From Streptomyces sp. IMTB 2501 (GTDB lineage Bacteria; Actinomycetota; Actinomycetes; Streptomycetales; Streptomycetaceae): a stretch of 64,000 nt of DNA. The DNA is taken from contig NZ_MQUS01000005.1 of assembly GCF_001953885.1 (NCBI RefSeq), forward strand, positions 310,001 to 374,000, in the 5' to 3' direction. Position 1 is the stretch's first letter. Each line of letters starts with the position of its first letter. The translations under genes and the position numbers were made by a program. Positions 51,934-63,572 of this stretch are shown here, piece after piece. The notes beneath the pieces are model-generated. The model was given only the letters and a program-made list of their open reading frames with translations. It was not told the origin of the DNA and did not search any database.

Positions 51934-53430
51934 ATGACTGCTTCCACCGTGCAGGGCGCCGCGCCGCCCACCGCCGTCTCCCACCGGCTCGGCCTTGTCC
52001 TCGCCGTCTGCTGCCTGGGCCAGTTCATGAACGTCCTGGATGCCTCAGTGGTCAATGTGGCGCTGCCCGCCATCGCCCACGACCTGCGCTTCGACCGGCA
52101 CAACCTGCAGCTGGTCAACAACGCGTACACAGTCGTCGTCTGTGGCTTCCTGCTGCTCGGCGGCCGGCTCGCCGACCTGTTCGGGCAGCGCAGGATCTTC
52201 CTGGCCGGGGCCGCTCTGTTCACCCTCGCCAGCGCCGTCGGAGGCGCGGCGGACGGCCCGGCGACGCTGATCATGGCCCGGGCCTTCCAAGGCCTGGGCG
52301 CCGCCGTCATGGCGCCCACGACGCTGACCGTGCTCAGCACCACGTTCACCGGGCCCGAGATGCGCGCCAGGGCGTTCGGCTGGTGGAGCGGGGTGTCGGG
52401 GGCGGCGGGCGCGATCGGGGTGCTGGCCGGCGGTGTCATCACCGAGTGGCTGTCCTGGCGCTGGATTCTCCTGGTCAACGTGCCCATCGGCGTTGTCCTG
52501 CTGACAGCCGTGGCCTGTGTGGTGCCCACCGGTCCGGCCCGCCGCGGACCGCGCCCGGGCCTCGATGTGCCCGGTGCGCTCACCGTCACGCTCGGCCTGA
52601 TGGCGGTGGTCTGGGCCGTCGCCGAGACGCACGCATACGGGTGGGGTTCCGTCCGGGTCCTCGTGCCGCTCGCCGCGGGCACGGTGCTGCTTGCCCTGTT
52701 CCTGCTCATCCAGACGCGGTTCGCACGCCATCCGCTGGTGCCGCTCGGCATCTTTCGCATCCGCGTGGTCGCCGCCGCCAACCTGGTCGCCTTCTTCGGC
52801 ATCGCGGCGCTGTTCAGCACCTTCTACTTCTTCACGCTTCTGCTGCAACAAGTGCTCGGCTACAGCCCGGTGCGCACAGGGCTGAGCTATCTGCCGCTGA
52901 CGGCGGGCATCGCGCTCGGCGGCTGGGGCGTGTCCTCGCTGATCCCGCGCACCGGTGCGCGTCCCGTGCTGCTCACGGGCCTGACGACGTCCTGCCTCGG
53001 CCTGTTGTGGCTGGCGCGTGTCGGCCCGGGCGCCGGCTTCGTCACCGATGTGCTCGGCCCCGTCGTGCTGGTCGGTTTCGGCATGGGCGCGGTGCTCAAC
53101 GCGACGACGAACGCGGCCACCGCCGACCTGCCGGCCCATCAGGCAGGGCTCGCTTCCGGGCTGCTCAACACCACACGCCAGCTGGGCAGCGCACTGGGCC
53201 TGGTGACCCTCGCGGCTCTCTCCGCGCACCGCACCGACGAGGCGTCCGGGCAGGGTGCGGCGGCCTCCGCCCACGCGCTGGCCTCCGGTTACGGCCTCGC
53301 ACTGAACGGGGCCGCGGTGTTCGCGGCCGCCGGCCTGCTCGCCGCGCTCGCGGTGCCGGCGCGGCGCTCCGGGCAGGCCGGGCAGGGAGAGGTCCAGAGC
53401 TCCACGGGGAGTGCCGAGGCGCCGGCCTGA
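51934..53430 (+). CDS. MFS drug exporter, DHA2 family, second copy
   Basis: A 498-residue 14-span efflux protein, with the same layout as the 45582 exporter: VLDASVVNVALPAIA in span 1, GRLADLFGQRR as motif A, and ASGLLNTTRQLGSALGL late in the protein. It probably exports the product or an intermediate. The ATG at 51934 gives a short cytoplasmic N-terminus. It is divergent from the ferredoxin gene. Two closely related exporters in one cluster point to a toxic product or duplication. Confidence 0.94.
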   Translation: MTASTVQGAAPPTAVSHRLGLVLAVCCLGQFMNVLDASVVNVALPAIAHDLRFDRHNLQLVNNAYTVVVCGFLLLGGRLADLFGQRRIFLAGAALFTLASAVGGAADGPATLIMARAFQGLGAAVMAPTTLTVLSTTFTGPEMRARAFGWWSGVSGAAGAIGVLAGGVITEWLSWRWILLVNVPIGVVLLTAVACVVPTGPARRGPRPGLDVPGALTVTLGLMAVVWAVAETHAYGWGSVRVLVPLAAGTVLLALFLLIQTRFARHPLVPLGIFRIRVVAAANLVAFFGIAALFSTFYFFTLLLQQVLGYSPVRTGLSYLPLTAGIALGGWGVSSLIPRTGARPVLLTGLTTSCLGLLWLARVGPGAGFVTDVLGPVVLVGFGMGAVLNATTNAATADLPAHQAGLASGLLNTTRQLGSALGLVTLAALSAHRTDEASGQGAAASAHALASGYGLALNGAAVFAAAGLLAALAVPARRSGQAGQGEVQSSTGSAEAPA

Positions 53431-53441
53431 GTGCGGACAGG

Positions 53442-53485
53442 ACAGCAGGGGCCCCGGTACCCATCGGTACCGGGGCCCCTGCTGT
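53442..53485 (+). terminator. Terminator after second MFS gene
   Basis: Perfect 20-base arms at 53442-53461 and 53466-53485 with a 4-base loop, 12 bases past the MFS stop. A second hairpin (arms 53515-53526 and 53539-53550) follows in the gap before the convergent P450 stop and may serve that strand. Confidence 0.88.
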
Positions 53486-53693
53486 GTCACCGTACCCGCG
53501 CCGAACGACGGGCCGGCCGTGGCGAGTTCACCCTCCGTCTCGCCACGGCCGTCGTCCCCGGGAGCAGCCTGATGCGCCGGGCCCGGTACGCCCATCGCCG
53601 GACCATCCGACCCACCAGCTCGCGCATCAGACAACCCCAGTTCAAGACCTGCTGACGGACGCTCCAGGAGCATGCGTACGCATACCCCGGGCG

Positions 53694-54917
53694 TCACCAG
53701 ACGACCGGCAGTTCCCACAGTCCGTAGATCACGGCGCCTTCCTTGCGCGGGATCTCCAGGAACGGCTTGGCCAGCCGGAGGGTGGGAATCCGCTGGAACA
53801 GCTTGCTCCACACGATCTGCAGTTCCAGCCGGGCGAGGTCCGCGCCGATGCAGTGGTGCACTCCGTGCCCGAAGCCCAGGTGCTTGCGGCTGCCGCGGGT
53901 GATGTCGAGCTTCTGCGGCTCGGGGAAGACCTCGGGGTCGCGGTTGGCGGCGAGCCCCAGGCACAGGATGCCGTCCCCCTTGCGGATCACCTGGCCGCCG
54001 ATCTCGATGTCCTCAAGGGCGACGCGCGGCACGGCCGTGTCCCCGATGGTGGCGTAGCGCACCAGCTCCTCGACGGCCGACGTCACCAACGAGGGGTCGT
54101 CGAGAAGGAGTTGGAGCTGATCGGGGTTTTCCAGGAGAGCGGCGGTGCCCAGCGAGATCTGGCTGGCGGTGGTCTCGTGGCCGCCGTTCATCAGCAGCCG
54201 CACCATGTTGAAGAGATCCCGGTCCGTGTAGTCCTCGCCGGACTCCTCGTAGTCGGCCATCGCCCGGCTGAGCAGGTCTTCGCCCGGCTCGCGCCGCTTG
54301 AGCTGGATCAGCTCCTCGACGTAGGCGTTGACCTCGACGATCGCCGCCTGCCGCTCCTCGGTGGAGCTGTGCCCGCCGAGCAGCGCCGTGCCGTGCTTGA
54401 TGAAGAAGTCGTGCTGGTCCTGCGGGATGCCGAGCAGTTCGCAGATCACCGTCATCGGAACGGCGAGGGAGAACACCCGGTGGAAGTCGGCCGGCGGCTC
54501 CAGCGCCAGGAGCTTGTCGAGGTGCGCGTCGACGATCTCCTCGACCCGCGGCCGAAGACGCTGCACCTGCCGGTTGGTGAACGTCAGCGCCGCCTTGCGC
54601 CGGGTGGAGCTGTGCTCCTTGCCGTCGTAGCCGATGAAGGACGTCTCGGTGCGGTACTCGGGCGGGGCGATGAAATAGAACGGGAAGTTGTCGTGCTTGC
54701 GCGAGGCACTCACCCGCGGATCGGTGAGCAGCTCACGGATGGTCTGATAGCCGGTGATCGTCCATATGCGCAGGCCCGACCCGGTCAGGGTGACCTGGGA
54801 GACGTCCTTGTCCACCATCTCCGCGTACTGGGTGGGCGGTGTGAAGGGGCAGGTGCGCGCGTAAGGGAAGGTCTGTGCCTCGGCCGGTGCGTCCGCCTCG
54901 GTGGCGCTGGTGGTCAC
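53694..54917 (-). CDS. Cytochrome P450
   Basis: A 407-residue class I bacterial P450. It has the I-helix oxygen-binding motif NGGHETTAS near residue 245, the K-helix E284-x-x-R287 in VEELVRY, and the heme ligand Cys356 in FGHGVHHCIGADLAR. It would hydroxylate or epoxidise the polyketide or its side chain. The GTG at 54917 follows AAAGGA. The ferredoxin and reductase at 50135-51753 are likely partners. Forming the alkylating epoxide is an attractive but unproven role. Confidence 0.95.
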   Translation of the reverse strand: MTTSATEADAPAEAQTFPYARTCPFTPPTQYAEMVDKDVSQVTLTGSGLRIWTITGYQTIRELLTDPRVSASRKHDNFPFYFIAPPEYRTETSFIGYDGKEHSSTRRKAALTFTNRQVQRLRPRVEEIVDAHLDKLLALEPPADFHRVFSLAVPMTVICELLGIPQDQHDFFIKHGTALLGGHSSTEERQAAIVEVNAYVEELIQLKRREPGEDLLSRAMADYEESGEDYTDRDLFNMVRLLMNGGHETTASQISLGTAALLENPDQLQLLLDDPSLVTSAVEELVRYATIGDTAVPRVALEDIEIGGQVIRKGDGILCLGLAANRDPEVFPEPQKLDITRGSRKHLGFGHGVHHCIGADLARLELQIVWSKLFQRIPTLRLAKPFLEIPRKEGAVIYGLWELPVVW

Positions 54918-54952
54918 AGTGGTTCCTTTCGCCGTGGGTGAATGCGTACGGA

Positions 54953-55042
54953 AAGTGCCTACTGGCCGGCGATGCCCATGCGGCCGCTGACCGTGCCGCC
55001 TCCCGTGGCGACGACGGGCTGATCCGCAAACGAAGCCAGTAG
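54953..55042. promoter_or_regulatory. Divergent promoter region with short dyad
   Basis: The 267-base gap between the P450 and racemase genes contains CTACTGGC at 54959-54966 and its inverse GCCAGTAG at 55035-55042, and the stretch AAGTGCCTACTGGCCGG that resembles the hairpin arm at 50064. It must hold both promoters. Any operator role is speculative. Confidence 0.3.
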
Positions 55043-55184
55043 ACCGGGACCTTCTTGGGCCGTGGTCGAGTCCGCGCAGAGCTATTCGCGGCCGAGCCGG
55101 AACCGAGCGCCCCACGATCCGCCCTCCACCGCCGCCCAGGGAGCTCCCCGCAGCGTTCGGCTCCGGATGGAGGAGGAGCCGCAG

Positions 55185-56207
55185 ATGGCGACGGATACAG
55201 GACCACTGCACGGCCTGAGGGTGGTGGAGCTCGCGGCGATCGGGCCCGCCCCGTTCGCCTGCATGATCTTCGCGGATCTGGGGGCCGACGTGGTGCGGAT
55301 CGACCGGTCCGACGGCGCCCGGTCGTTCGCGGACTGGCACGGGGAACTCGACCGTGGGCGACGGTCGGTGGAGCTGGACCTCAAGGACCCCGGCGATGTC
55401 GACTGGCTGCTGCGGCAGCTGGAGCAGTCGGACGTCCTGGTGGAGGGGTTCAGGCCGGGTGTGGCGGAGCGGCTCGGTATCGGCCCGGACGTCTGTCTCC
55501 GGCACAACCCCCGCCTGGTGTACGGCCGGATGACCGGCTGGGGCCAGGACGGGCCGCTCGCCCGTACCCCGGGTCATGACATCAACTACCTCGCGCTGAC
55601 CGGCGCGTTGCACGCCATCGGAGAGGCCGGCGGTCCCCCTGTGCCGCCGGTCAATCTGCTGGGCGACTTCGCGGGTGGCGCGATGTTCCTGGTCGCCGGG
55701 GTGCTGGCCGCGCTGTACGAGCGGCAGCACTCCGGCCGGGGACAGGTCGTGGACGCCGCGATCGTGGACGGGGCCGGGGCGATGCTCGGCATGCTGACCG
55801 CGATGGCCGACAGCGGTCAGTGGCGGCATGAGCGCGGGGTCAATCTGCTGGACGGCGGCGCGCCCTTCTACACCTGCTACGAGTGCGCCGACGGCGGACA
55901 TGTGGCCGTCGGCGCGCTGGAGGAGCGGTTCTACCGGGCGCTGCTGGCGGGTCTGGAGCTGGACCCCGAGCGGTTGCCCGACCGGAGTGATCCGATCAAC
56001 TGGCCTTCGCTGCGGAGGGTGTTCGCCCGCCGGTTCCTCACCCGGAGCCGAGACGACTGGGCCCGCCGCTTCGAGGAGACGGAGGCGTGTGTGACGCCAG
56101 TCCTCAGCGTCACGGAGGCCGCCGCACACCCGCACCACCAGGCCAGAGGCAGCGGACCCGCCACCCCGGCGCCGCGCTTCAGCAGGACGCGAGCGGAATT
56201 CCACTGA
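55185..56207 (+). CDS. Alpha-methylacyl-CoA racemase (CaiB/BaiF family)
   Basis: A 340-residue class III CoA-transferase-fold protein of the racemase branch, which interconverts R and S 2-methylacyl-CoAs. It begins GLRVVELAAIGPAPFACMIFADLGADVVRIDR and has both proton-transfer sites of the racemase, His131 in GHDINYLALTG and Asp161 in LGDFAGGAMF, equivalent to His126/Asp156 of the mycobacterial enzyme. The ATG at 55185 follows GGAGGAGGAG; an ATG at 55167 is in frame. It starts the plus-strand cassette that includes citramalate synthase and acyl-activating genes, so a branched 2-methyl starter such as 2-methylbutyryl-CoA is its likely substrate. Confidence 0.9.
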   Translation: MATDTGPLHGLRVVELAAIGPAPFACMIFADLGADVVRIDRSDGARSFADWHGELDRGRRSVELDLKDPGDVDWLLRQLEQSDVLVEGFRPGVAERLGIGPDVCLRHNPRLVYGRMTGWGQDGPLARTPGHDINYLALTGALHAIGEAGGPPVPPVNLLGDFAGGAMFLVAGVLAALYERQHSGRGQVVDAAIVDGAGAMLGMLTAMADSGQWRHERGVNLLDGGAPFYTCYECADGGHVAVGALEERFYRALLAGLELDPERLPDRSDPINWPSLRRVFARRFLTRSRDDWARRFEETEACVTPVLSVTEAAAHPHHQARGSGPATPAPRFSRTRAEFH

Positions 56208-56311
56208 CCGCGATCATCCTGCCCGGTGGGCGACAGATCCGCCCGCCATCGCCCCGTAACCCCGTACCGTTCCCCCGAACACCGCCCCCAAGTACGAGGA
56301 GAGGCCACATC

Positions 56312-56720
56312 ATGGCCGTTTCGTCCGAACAGGCGCCGTCCATCGAGACGGAGGTGGACAGCGGGACGACGGGCGCGGATCAGACGGCGGGGGACAGGCC
56401 GCCGCTCAACCCCCGGCGCTGGGCAGCCCCGCTGGAGCCGCTGCGGGAGCTGGGCGCCGGGTACTCGGCCGTCCAGTGGGCCCTGGTGGCCTACCCGGGT
56501 CACCCCGGGCCGGGCGGACCGGATCGCCACGGCCCACCGGACCCGCGCCATCGACCGGGCGGGCGAGAAGGACGCCTCTGGCGTGCCGGTCAGGTGTGCC
56601 GTGGAGCCGCGCGACGCGAAGGTGGCGCAGGTCGGTGACTCCTTCACCGACAGCTTCCAGACGCTGCTCAAGGCCTTCACCGGGGTCGTCGGCGAGCCCG
56701 AGGCCGCCCCGGCCTCCCGA
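56312..56720 (+). pseudogene. Frameshifted ORF of unknown function
   Basis: An ATG at 56312 with GAGGAGAG upstream opens a frame with good codon bias (MAVSSEQAPSIETEV, later GYSAVQWALVAYPG). Near 56495-56520, in a G/C run, the bias moves to the +1 frame (ADRIATAHRTRAIDRAGEKD, then VGDSFTDSFQTLLKAFTGVV), losing it again by about 56720. In the first frame translation ends at 56638. This looks like one gene broken by an indel, or a sequencing error. A terminator follows at 56745. I recognise no family. Confidence 0.5.
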
Positions 56721-56744
56721 GAAGGCGCACAGCACGAGATCGCA

Positions 56745-56776
56745 GGGGCCGGACGGCACACCAGCCGTCCGGCCCC
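56745..56776 (+). terminator. Terminator after frameshifted ORF
   Basis: Perfect 12-base arms at 56745-56756 and 56765-56776 with an 8-base loop, closing the transcript that starts with the racemase gene. Confidence 0.75.
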
Positions 56777-56828
56777 TTACGGGTGTCTCGGCGTCAGCGC
56801 CGAAAACGGGCGCGGGACCGTGTCCGTA

Positions 56829-56885
56829 TGCGGCTCCGCCGCGATGGGGGAGCGACCAGCCACAACGAACCCGCAGCCGCCGGAC
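56829..56885. repeat. Dispersed intergenic repeat, copy 3
   Basis: Starts TGCGGCTCCGCCGCG like copies 1 and 2, then continues through AGCCACAACGAACCCGCAG, which parallels AGCCACGACGGACCCGCAC in copy 1. It lies between the terminator and the citramalate synthase gene. Confidence 0.65.
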
Positions 56886-57005
56886 AACCCGTCACACAAC
56901 CCCCGGCGCGTTCTAGCCCCACTCCGGGCCCCTTCGAGCCACCGGCCGGACTCTTGGCGCAAGCCGCGCAGCGAACCCGCTGCAGGCCGACAGGAAGGAG
57001 GGGCG

Positions 57006-58616
<1,611 letters not shown>

Positions 58617-58641
58617 CCTCTTCGAACCCTCTGGAGCGGCT

Positions 58642-59700
58642 GTGCGTGTGGAAGACATCTACCTGCGGGGGACCGCCGTACGTCTCCCGTCCCGATTGCG
58701 CGTCGACGACGCCGTGGCCTCGGGTGAGTGCCCGCCCGGCCTCGTCGCCGCCACCGGCACCGTCTCGGTGGCGTACTCCCCGGACGAGTCCGCCGCCGAG
58801 ATGGCGGCGCACGCCGCCCGGGCGGCACTGGCCCGTGCGGGCAGCGCCCCGGCCGACGTCGACCTGGTGCTGCACGCGGACACCTACCACCAGGGCCAGG
58901 ACCTGTGGCCCGTGGCCTCGTACATCCAGCGGGAGGCCCTGGGCAACAACTGCCCGGCCATGGAGATCAGGCAGATGTCGAACGGAGGCCTCGCGGCCCT
59001 CGACCTGGCCGCCGCCTACCTCACGGCCGGCCACGGGCACGGTGACGCGCTGCTCACCAGTGCCGACCGCTTCTGCACCCCGGGCATCGACCGCTGGCAG
59101 ACCGACCCCGGCACGCCCTACGCCGACGGCGCCGCCGCGCTCGTGCTGTCCCGGCGCGGCGGCTTCGCCCGCCTGGTCTCCCTCGCCCTGCACGCCGACC
59201 CGTCGCTGGAACCCCTGCACCGCGGCGACGAGCCGTTCACCAGGGCCCCGTTCAGCAACCGGATGCCCGTGGACTTCGAGGAGGCCAAGCGCGCCTTCGT
59301 CGGCCGGGTGGGGATGTCGTACGCCATCACCCGGGCGCACGCCGGGCAGCAGACCGTGCTCAAGCAGGCGCTCGCCGACGCGGGCATGGAGCTCGGCGAC
59401 GCCCGGTGGGTGGTGCTTCCGCACTTCGGGCGGCGCCGGCTGCAGTCCATCTACTACAAGCCATTCGGCATCGAACCGGCCAGCACCACCTGGGAGTTCA
59501 GCCGGACCGTCGGCCACCTCGGCGCCGGTGACCAGTTCGCGAGCCTCGATCACCTGCTGGTCTCCAGCAAGGCCGCCCCCGGCGACCGCTGCGTACTGGT
59601 GAGTGTCGGAGCGGGATACAGCTGGGGCTGTGCCGTCGTAGAGATCACCGAACGTCCTGACTGGGCCGAGGTCCGGGAAGAGAGTCCCGACGGGTCCTGA
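58642..59700 (+). CDS. KASIII-like acyltransferase/ketosynthase with Ser for catalytic Cys
   Basis: A 352-residue thiolase-fold protein of the FabH (KASIII) family. The nucleophile position, normally A-C-A-G, reads M-S113-N-G; the histidine His261 (PHFGR) is kept, and the asparagine region is GHLGAGD with His292 and Asp297. Ser for Cys is known in DpsC, which selects the propionyl starter in daunorubicin biosynthesis, and the GH-x-x-x-x-D pattern recalls CerJ-type acyltransferases. It may therefore choose or transfer the unusual starter. The GTG at 58642 follows GGAG. It lies 25 bases after the citramalate synthase gene. Confidence 0.9.
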   Translation: MRVEDIYLRGTAVRLPSRLRVDDAVASGECPPGLVAATGTVSVAYSPDESAAEMAAHAARAALARAGSAPADVDLVLHADTYHQGQDLWPVASYIQREALGNNCPAMEIRQMSNGGLAALDLAAAYLTAGHGHGDALLTSADRFCTPGIDRWQTDPGTPYADGAAALVLSRRGGFARLVSLALHADPSLEPLHRGDEPFTRAPFSNRMPVDFEEAKRAFVGRVGMSYAITRAHAGQQTVLKQALADAGMELGDARWVVLPHFGRRRLQSIYYKPFGIEPASTTWEFSRTVGHLGAGDQFASLDHLLVSSKAAPGDRCVLVSVGAGYSWGCAVVEITERPDWAEVREESPDGS

Positions 59701-59816
59701 AGCCGTGCCCGGCCTGATATGGCCGGTCTCCACCCGCCGTCGAGGTGCGCTCGAGGCGGCTGTGCCACTCTGCTGATCGCCGTCACGGACGGCACGATTC
59801 GAAGGAAGGACCCGCC

Positions 59817-60830
59817 GTGGCGACGACCGTTACGAGCGAGACACCGGACACCGCCCCCCTCGCCGGCACGCATCTGACGGAGCACTCCATCACCGTGGCG
59901 GCGCCACCGGAGGCCTGCTACGCGCTGGTGGCGGACGTCGCCTCCTGGCCCCAGGTGTTCGGGCCCACCGTCCACGTCGAGGTGGTCGAGGAGAGCCGGG
60001 ACGAGGCGGGCACGGGCGAGCAGCTGCTGCGCATCTGGGCGATCGCCAACGAGCAGGTACGCACCTGGACCTCGCGCCGCACCCTCGATCCGCACTCCCG
60101 GACGGTCACTTTCCGCCAGGTGGTCTCGGCGGCCCCCGTCGCCTCGATGGGCGGCACCTGGCGCATCGAGGCCCTGGAGAACGGCACGACACGGGTGGTG
60201 CTGTTGCACGACTACCGTGCGGTGGGCGACGACCCGGAGGCCGAGCAGCTCATCGAGCGCGCCGTCGACCGCAACAGCGTCGCCGAACTCGCGGCCCTGA
60301 AGAACGCGGCGGAACTCGGCGAGTCCACCGACGAGCTCCAGTTCACCTTCAGCGACTCGGTGACGGTCGCCGGGGCCGCCGGTGACGTGTACGCCTTCCT
60401 GGACCGCGCCGACCTGTGGCCCGAGCGGCTGCCCCATGTGGCGCGGCTCGCCCTCACCGAGGACGAACCGGGCATCCAGCACATGGACATGGACACCCGC
60501 AGTCCGGACGGCTCCCTGCACAACACCACCTCGTTCCGTGTGTGTTTCGAGGACCGCAAGGAGATCGTGTACAAGCAACTGCGGGTACCGGTGGCCATGC
60601 GGGTGCACACGGGACGCTGGACCATCGAACCGTCGGGTGACGGGGACACCCTCACCGTCACCTCCTGGCACACGGTGGTGCTCGACCCCGAGGGCGTGCG
60701 CGCCGCGCTCGGCGCCGACGCCACGCTCGCCGAGGCCAGGGCCCGGGTCCGCAAGGCCCTGGGGACCAACAGCTCGACCACTTTGCGCCATGCCAAGCAA
60801 TTCGCGGAGGACCTGCATGCCGGGACGTGA
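59817..60830 (+). CDS. Didomain polyketide aromatase/cyclase
   Basis: A 337-residue protein with two START/SRPBCC (polyketide cyclase) domains at about residues 20-160 and 175-325, the first opening TEHSITVAAPPEACYALVADVASWPQVFGPTVHVEVV. Didomain aromatase/cyclases such as ActVII act after C9 reduction, closing and aromatising the first ring. It therefore fits with the ActIII-type ketoreductase at 35120. The GTG at 59817 follows GAAGGAAGGA. Its last 14 bases overlap the ABM didomain gene, so the two are co-translated. Confidence 0.95.
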   Translation: MATTVTSETPDTAPLAGTHLTEHSITVAAPPEACYALVADVASWPQVFGPTVHVEVVEESRDEAGTGEQLLRIWAIANEQVRTWTSRRTLDPHSRTVTFRQVVSAAPVASMGGTWRIEALENGTTRVVLLHDYRAVGDDPEAEQLIERAVDRNSVAELAALKNAAELGESTDELQFTFSDSVTVAGAAGDVYAFLDRADLWPERLPHVARLALTEDEPGIQHMDMDTRSPDGSLHNTTSFRVCFEDRKEIVYKQLRVPVAMRVHTGRWTIEPSGDGDTLTVTSWHTVVLDPEGVRAALGADATLAEARARVRKALGTNSSTTLRHAKQFAEDLHAGT

Positions 60831-61446
60831 TCTCACCGGACCCGTCACGATCATCAACCGTTTCGAGGTCAAGGGCGACACCGACAGGTTCGAGCGGATG
60901 TTCCGGGAACACTCCCAGTTCCTGCGCCGGCGCACCGACTTCGACTTCCTGGTGACCGTACGCCTCGCCGACCATCCGCACGTGTACGTCCACCTGGGGC
61001 ACTGGCGCACCCTGCGTGCCTTCCGCGACACCGTGCACGACGAGACGTTCCTGGGCCATGTCGAGCGTCTGGAACCGCTCGTCGAGACGGAGGTCGACCA
61101 GGCAGTCAGCGTCGGCCGGTTGCTGCGGGACAACGCGGGGGTCGGCACCGAGAGCGTCGTCCTGCTGCGCGCCCGGGTCGGCGGGGACTGGCGCGCCTTC
61201 GAGCGGCGGTTCGCCCGTCTCACCGACTGTCTCGGCGAGGCGGACGGCTTCGGCGGCAGCGACCTGCTGCGCTCCTTGCTGCGCCCCGCGCTCTACACCG
61301 GCGTGCTGTGGTTCCTGGACGCCGAGTCGCTGGAACGGGCCCTGGACAGCGAGCCGGTCCAGTCCGCCCGGCAGGAGCTGGAGCGAGGCGCCGAGGTCGT
61401 GCTGGAGCGGACCCGGCACGTGGCCTACGAACGCGTGATCGACTGA
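60817..61446 (+). CDS. Tandem ABM-domain cyclase/monooxygenase
   Basis: A 209-residue protein with two ABM-like dimeric alpha-beta barrel domains. The first, residues 5-100, is canonical (VTIINRFEVKGDTDRFERMF, then VYVHLGHWRTLRAFRDTVHDE). The second, residues 110-205, is divergent (VVLLRARVGGDWRAFERRFARL, then ALYTGVLWFLDAESLERAL). It may catalyse oxygenation to a quinone or a late cyclisation. The ATG at 60817 has CGGAGGA upstream, inside the aromatase/cyclase gene. A hairpin at 61480-61513 follows. Confidence 0.87.
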   Translation: MPGRDLTGPVTIINRFEVKGDTDRFERMFREHSQFLRRRTDFDFLVTVRLADHPHVYVHLGHWRTLRAFRDTVHDETFLGHVERLEPLVETEVDQAVSVGRLLRDNAGVGTESVVLLRARVGGDWRAFERRFARLTDCLGEADGFGGSDLLRSLLRPALYTGVLWFLDAESLERALDSEPVQSARQELERGAEVVLERTRHVAYERVID

Positions 61447-61479
61447 TCGCAACCCCCAGGGGCGGGCGCCCCAGCGGTA

Positions 61480-61513
61480 ACCGAGCCGAGGACTCCCTGG
61501 TCCTCGGCTCGGT
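61480..61513 (+). terminator. Terminator after ABM didomain gene
   Basis: Perfect 13-base arms at 61480-61492 and 61501-61513 with an 8-base loop, 34 bases past the stop. Confidence 0.8.
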
Positions 61514-61563
61514 CGCGTTCGGGACGCGAGGGCGGCTCTAGGTGGTGCATGCACGCTGGTGGC

Positions 61564-61752
61564 ATGACCGACGAGACGCACATCACCGTGGTGCGCGGCC
61601 GGCCCGATGCCGCCGAACTGGCAGCGGTCACCGCCGTGTTGCTCGCCCTGTCCCGCCGTGACCGGGAGCCGGACCAGGAGGCGAAGACGGCGTACGCGGA
61701 CTGGACCGTCCGTAACGCGGGGCACCGGGTGCCGCCCTGGCCGGGGAGATGA
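61564..61752 (+). CDS. Acyl-CoA carboxylase epsilon subunit-like protein
   Basis: A 62-residue protein with the epsilon-subunit pattern THITVVRGRPDAAELAAVTAVL near the start and a basic, Trp-containing tail (DWTVRNAGHRVPPW). Epsilon subunits bind the carboxyltransferase of actinobacterial acyl-CoA carboxylases and stimulate malonyl- or methylmalonyl-CoA formation, supplying extender units. No carboxylase alpha or beta gene is in the window; they may be beyond 64 kb. The ATG at 61564 is chosen over the GTG-type start at 61549. Its stop overlaps the first possible start of the ligase gene. Confidence 0.8.
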   Translation: MTDETHITVVRGRPDAAELAAVTAVLLALSRRDREPDQEAKTAYADWTVRNAGHRVPPWPGR

Positions 61753-61820
61753 CCGGCGGACCGCGACCACCTGTCGCCCCGGCGTACGCGAGCGACATCA
61801 CCACACGAAAGGGGAGGGCG

Positions 61821-63568
<1,748 letters not shown>

Positions 63569-63572
<4 letters not shown>

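Noticed and set aside
52045..53964. 639-codon minus-strand frame across the second MFS gene
   Set aside because: Arg/Gly/His-rich shadow with no family pattern; the plus-strand frame has 14 membrane spans and MFS motifs.
56226..57005. In-frame upstream extension of citramalate synthase (260 codons)
   Set aside because: The frame crosses a terminator and a dispersed repeat; the ATG at 57006 has AGGAAGGAGGGG and gives the normal family N-terminus.
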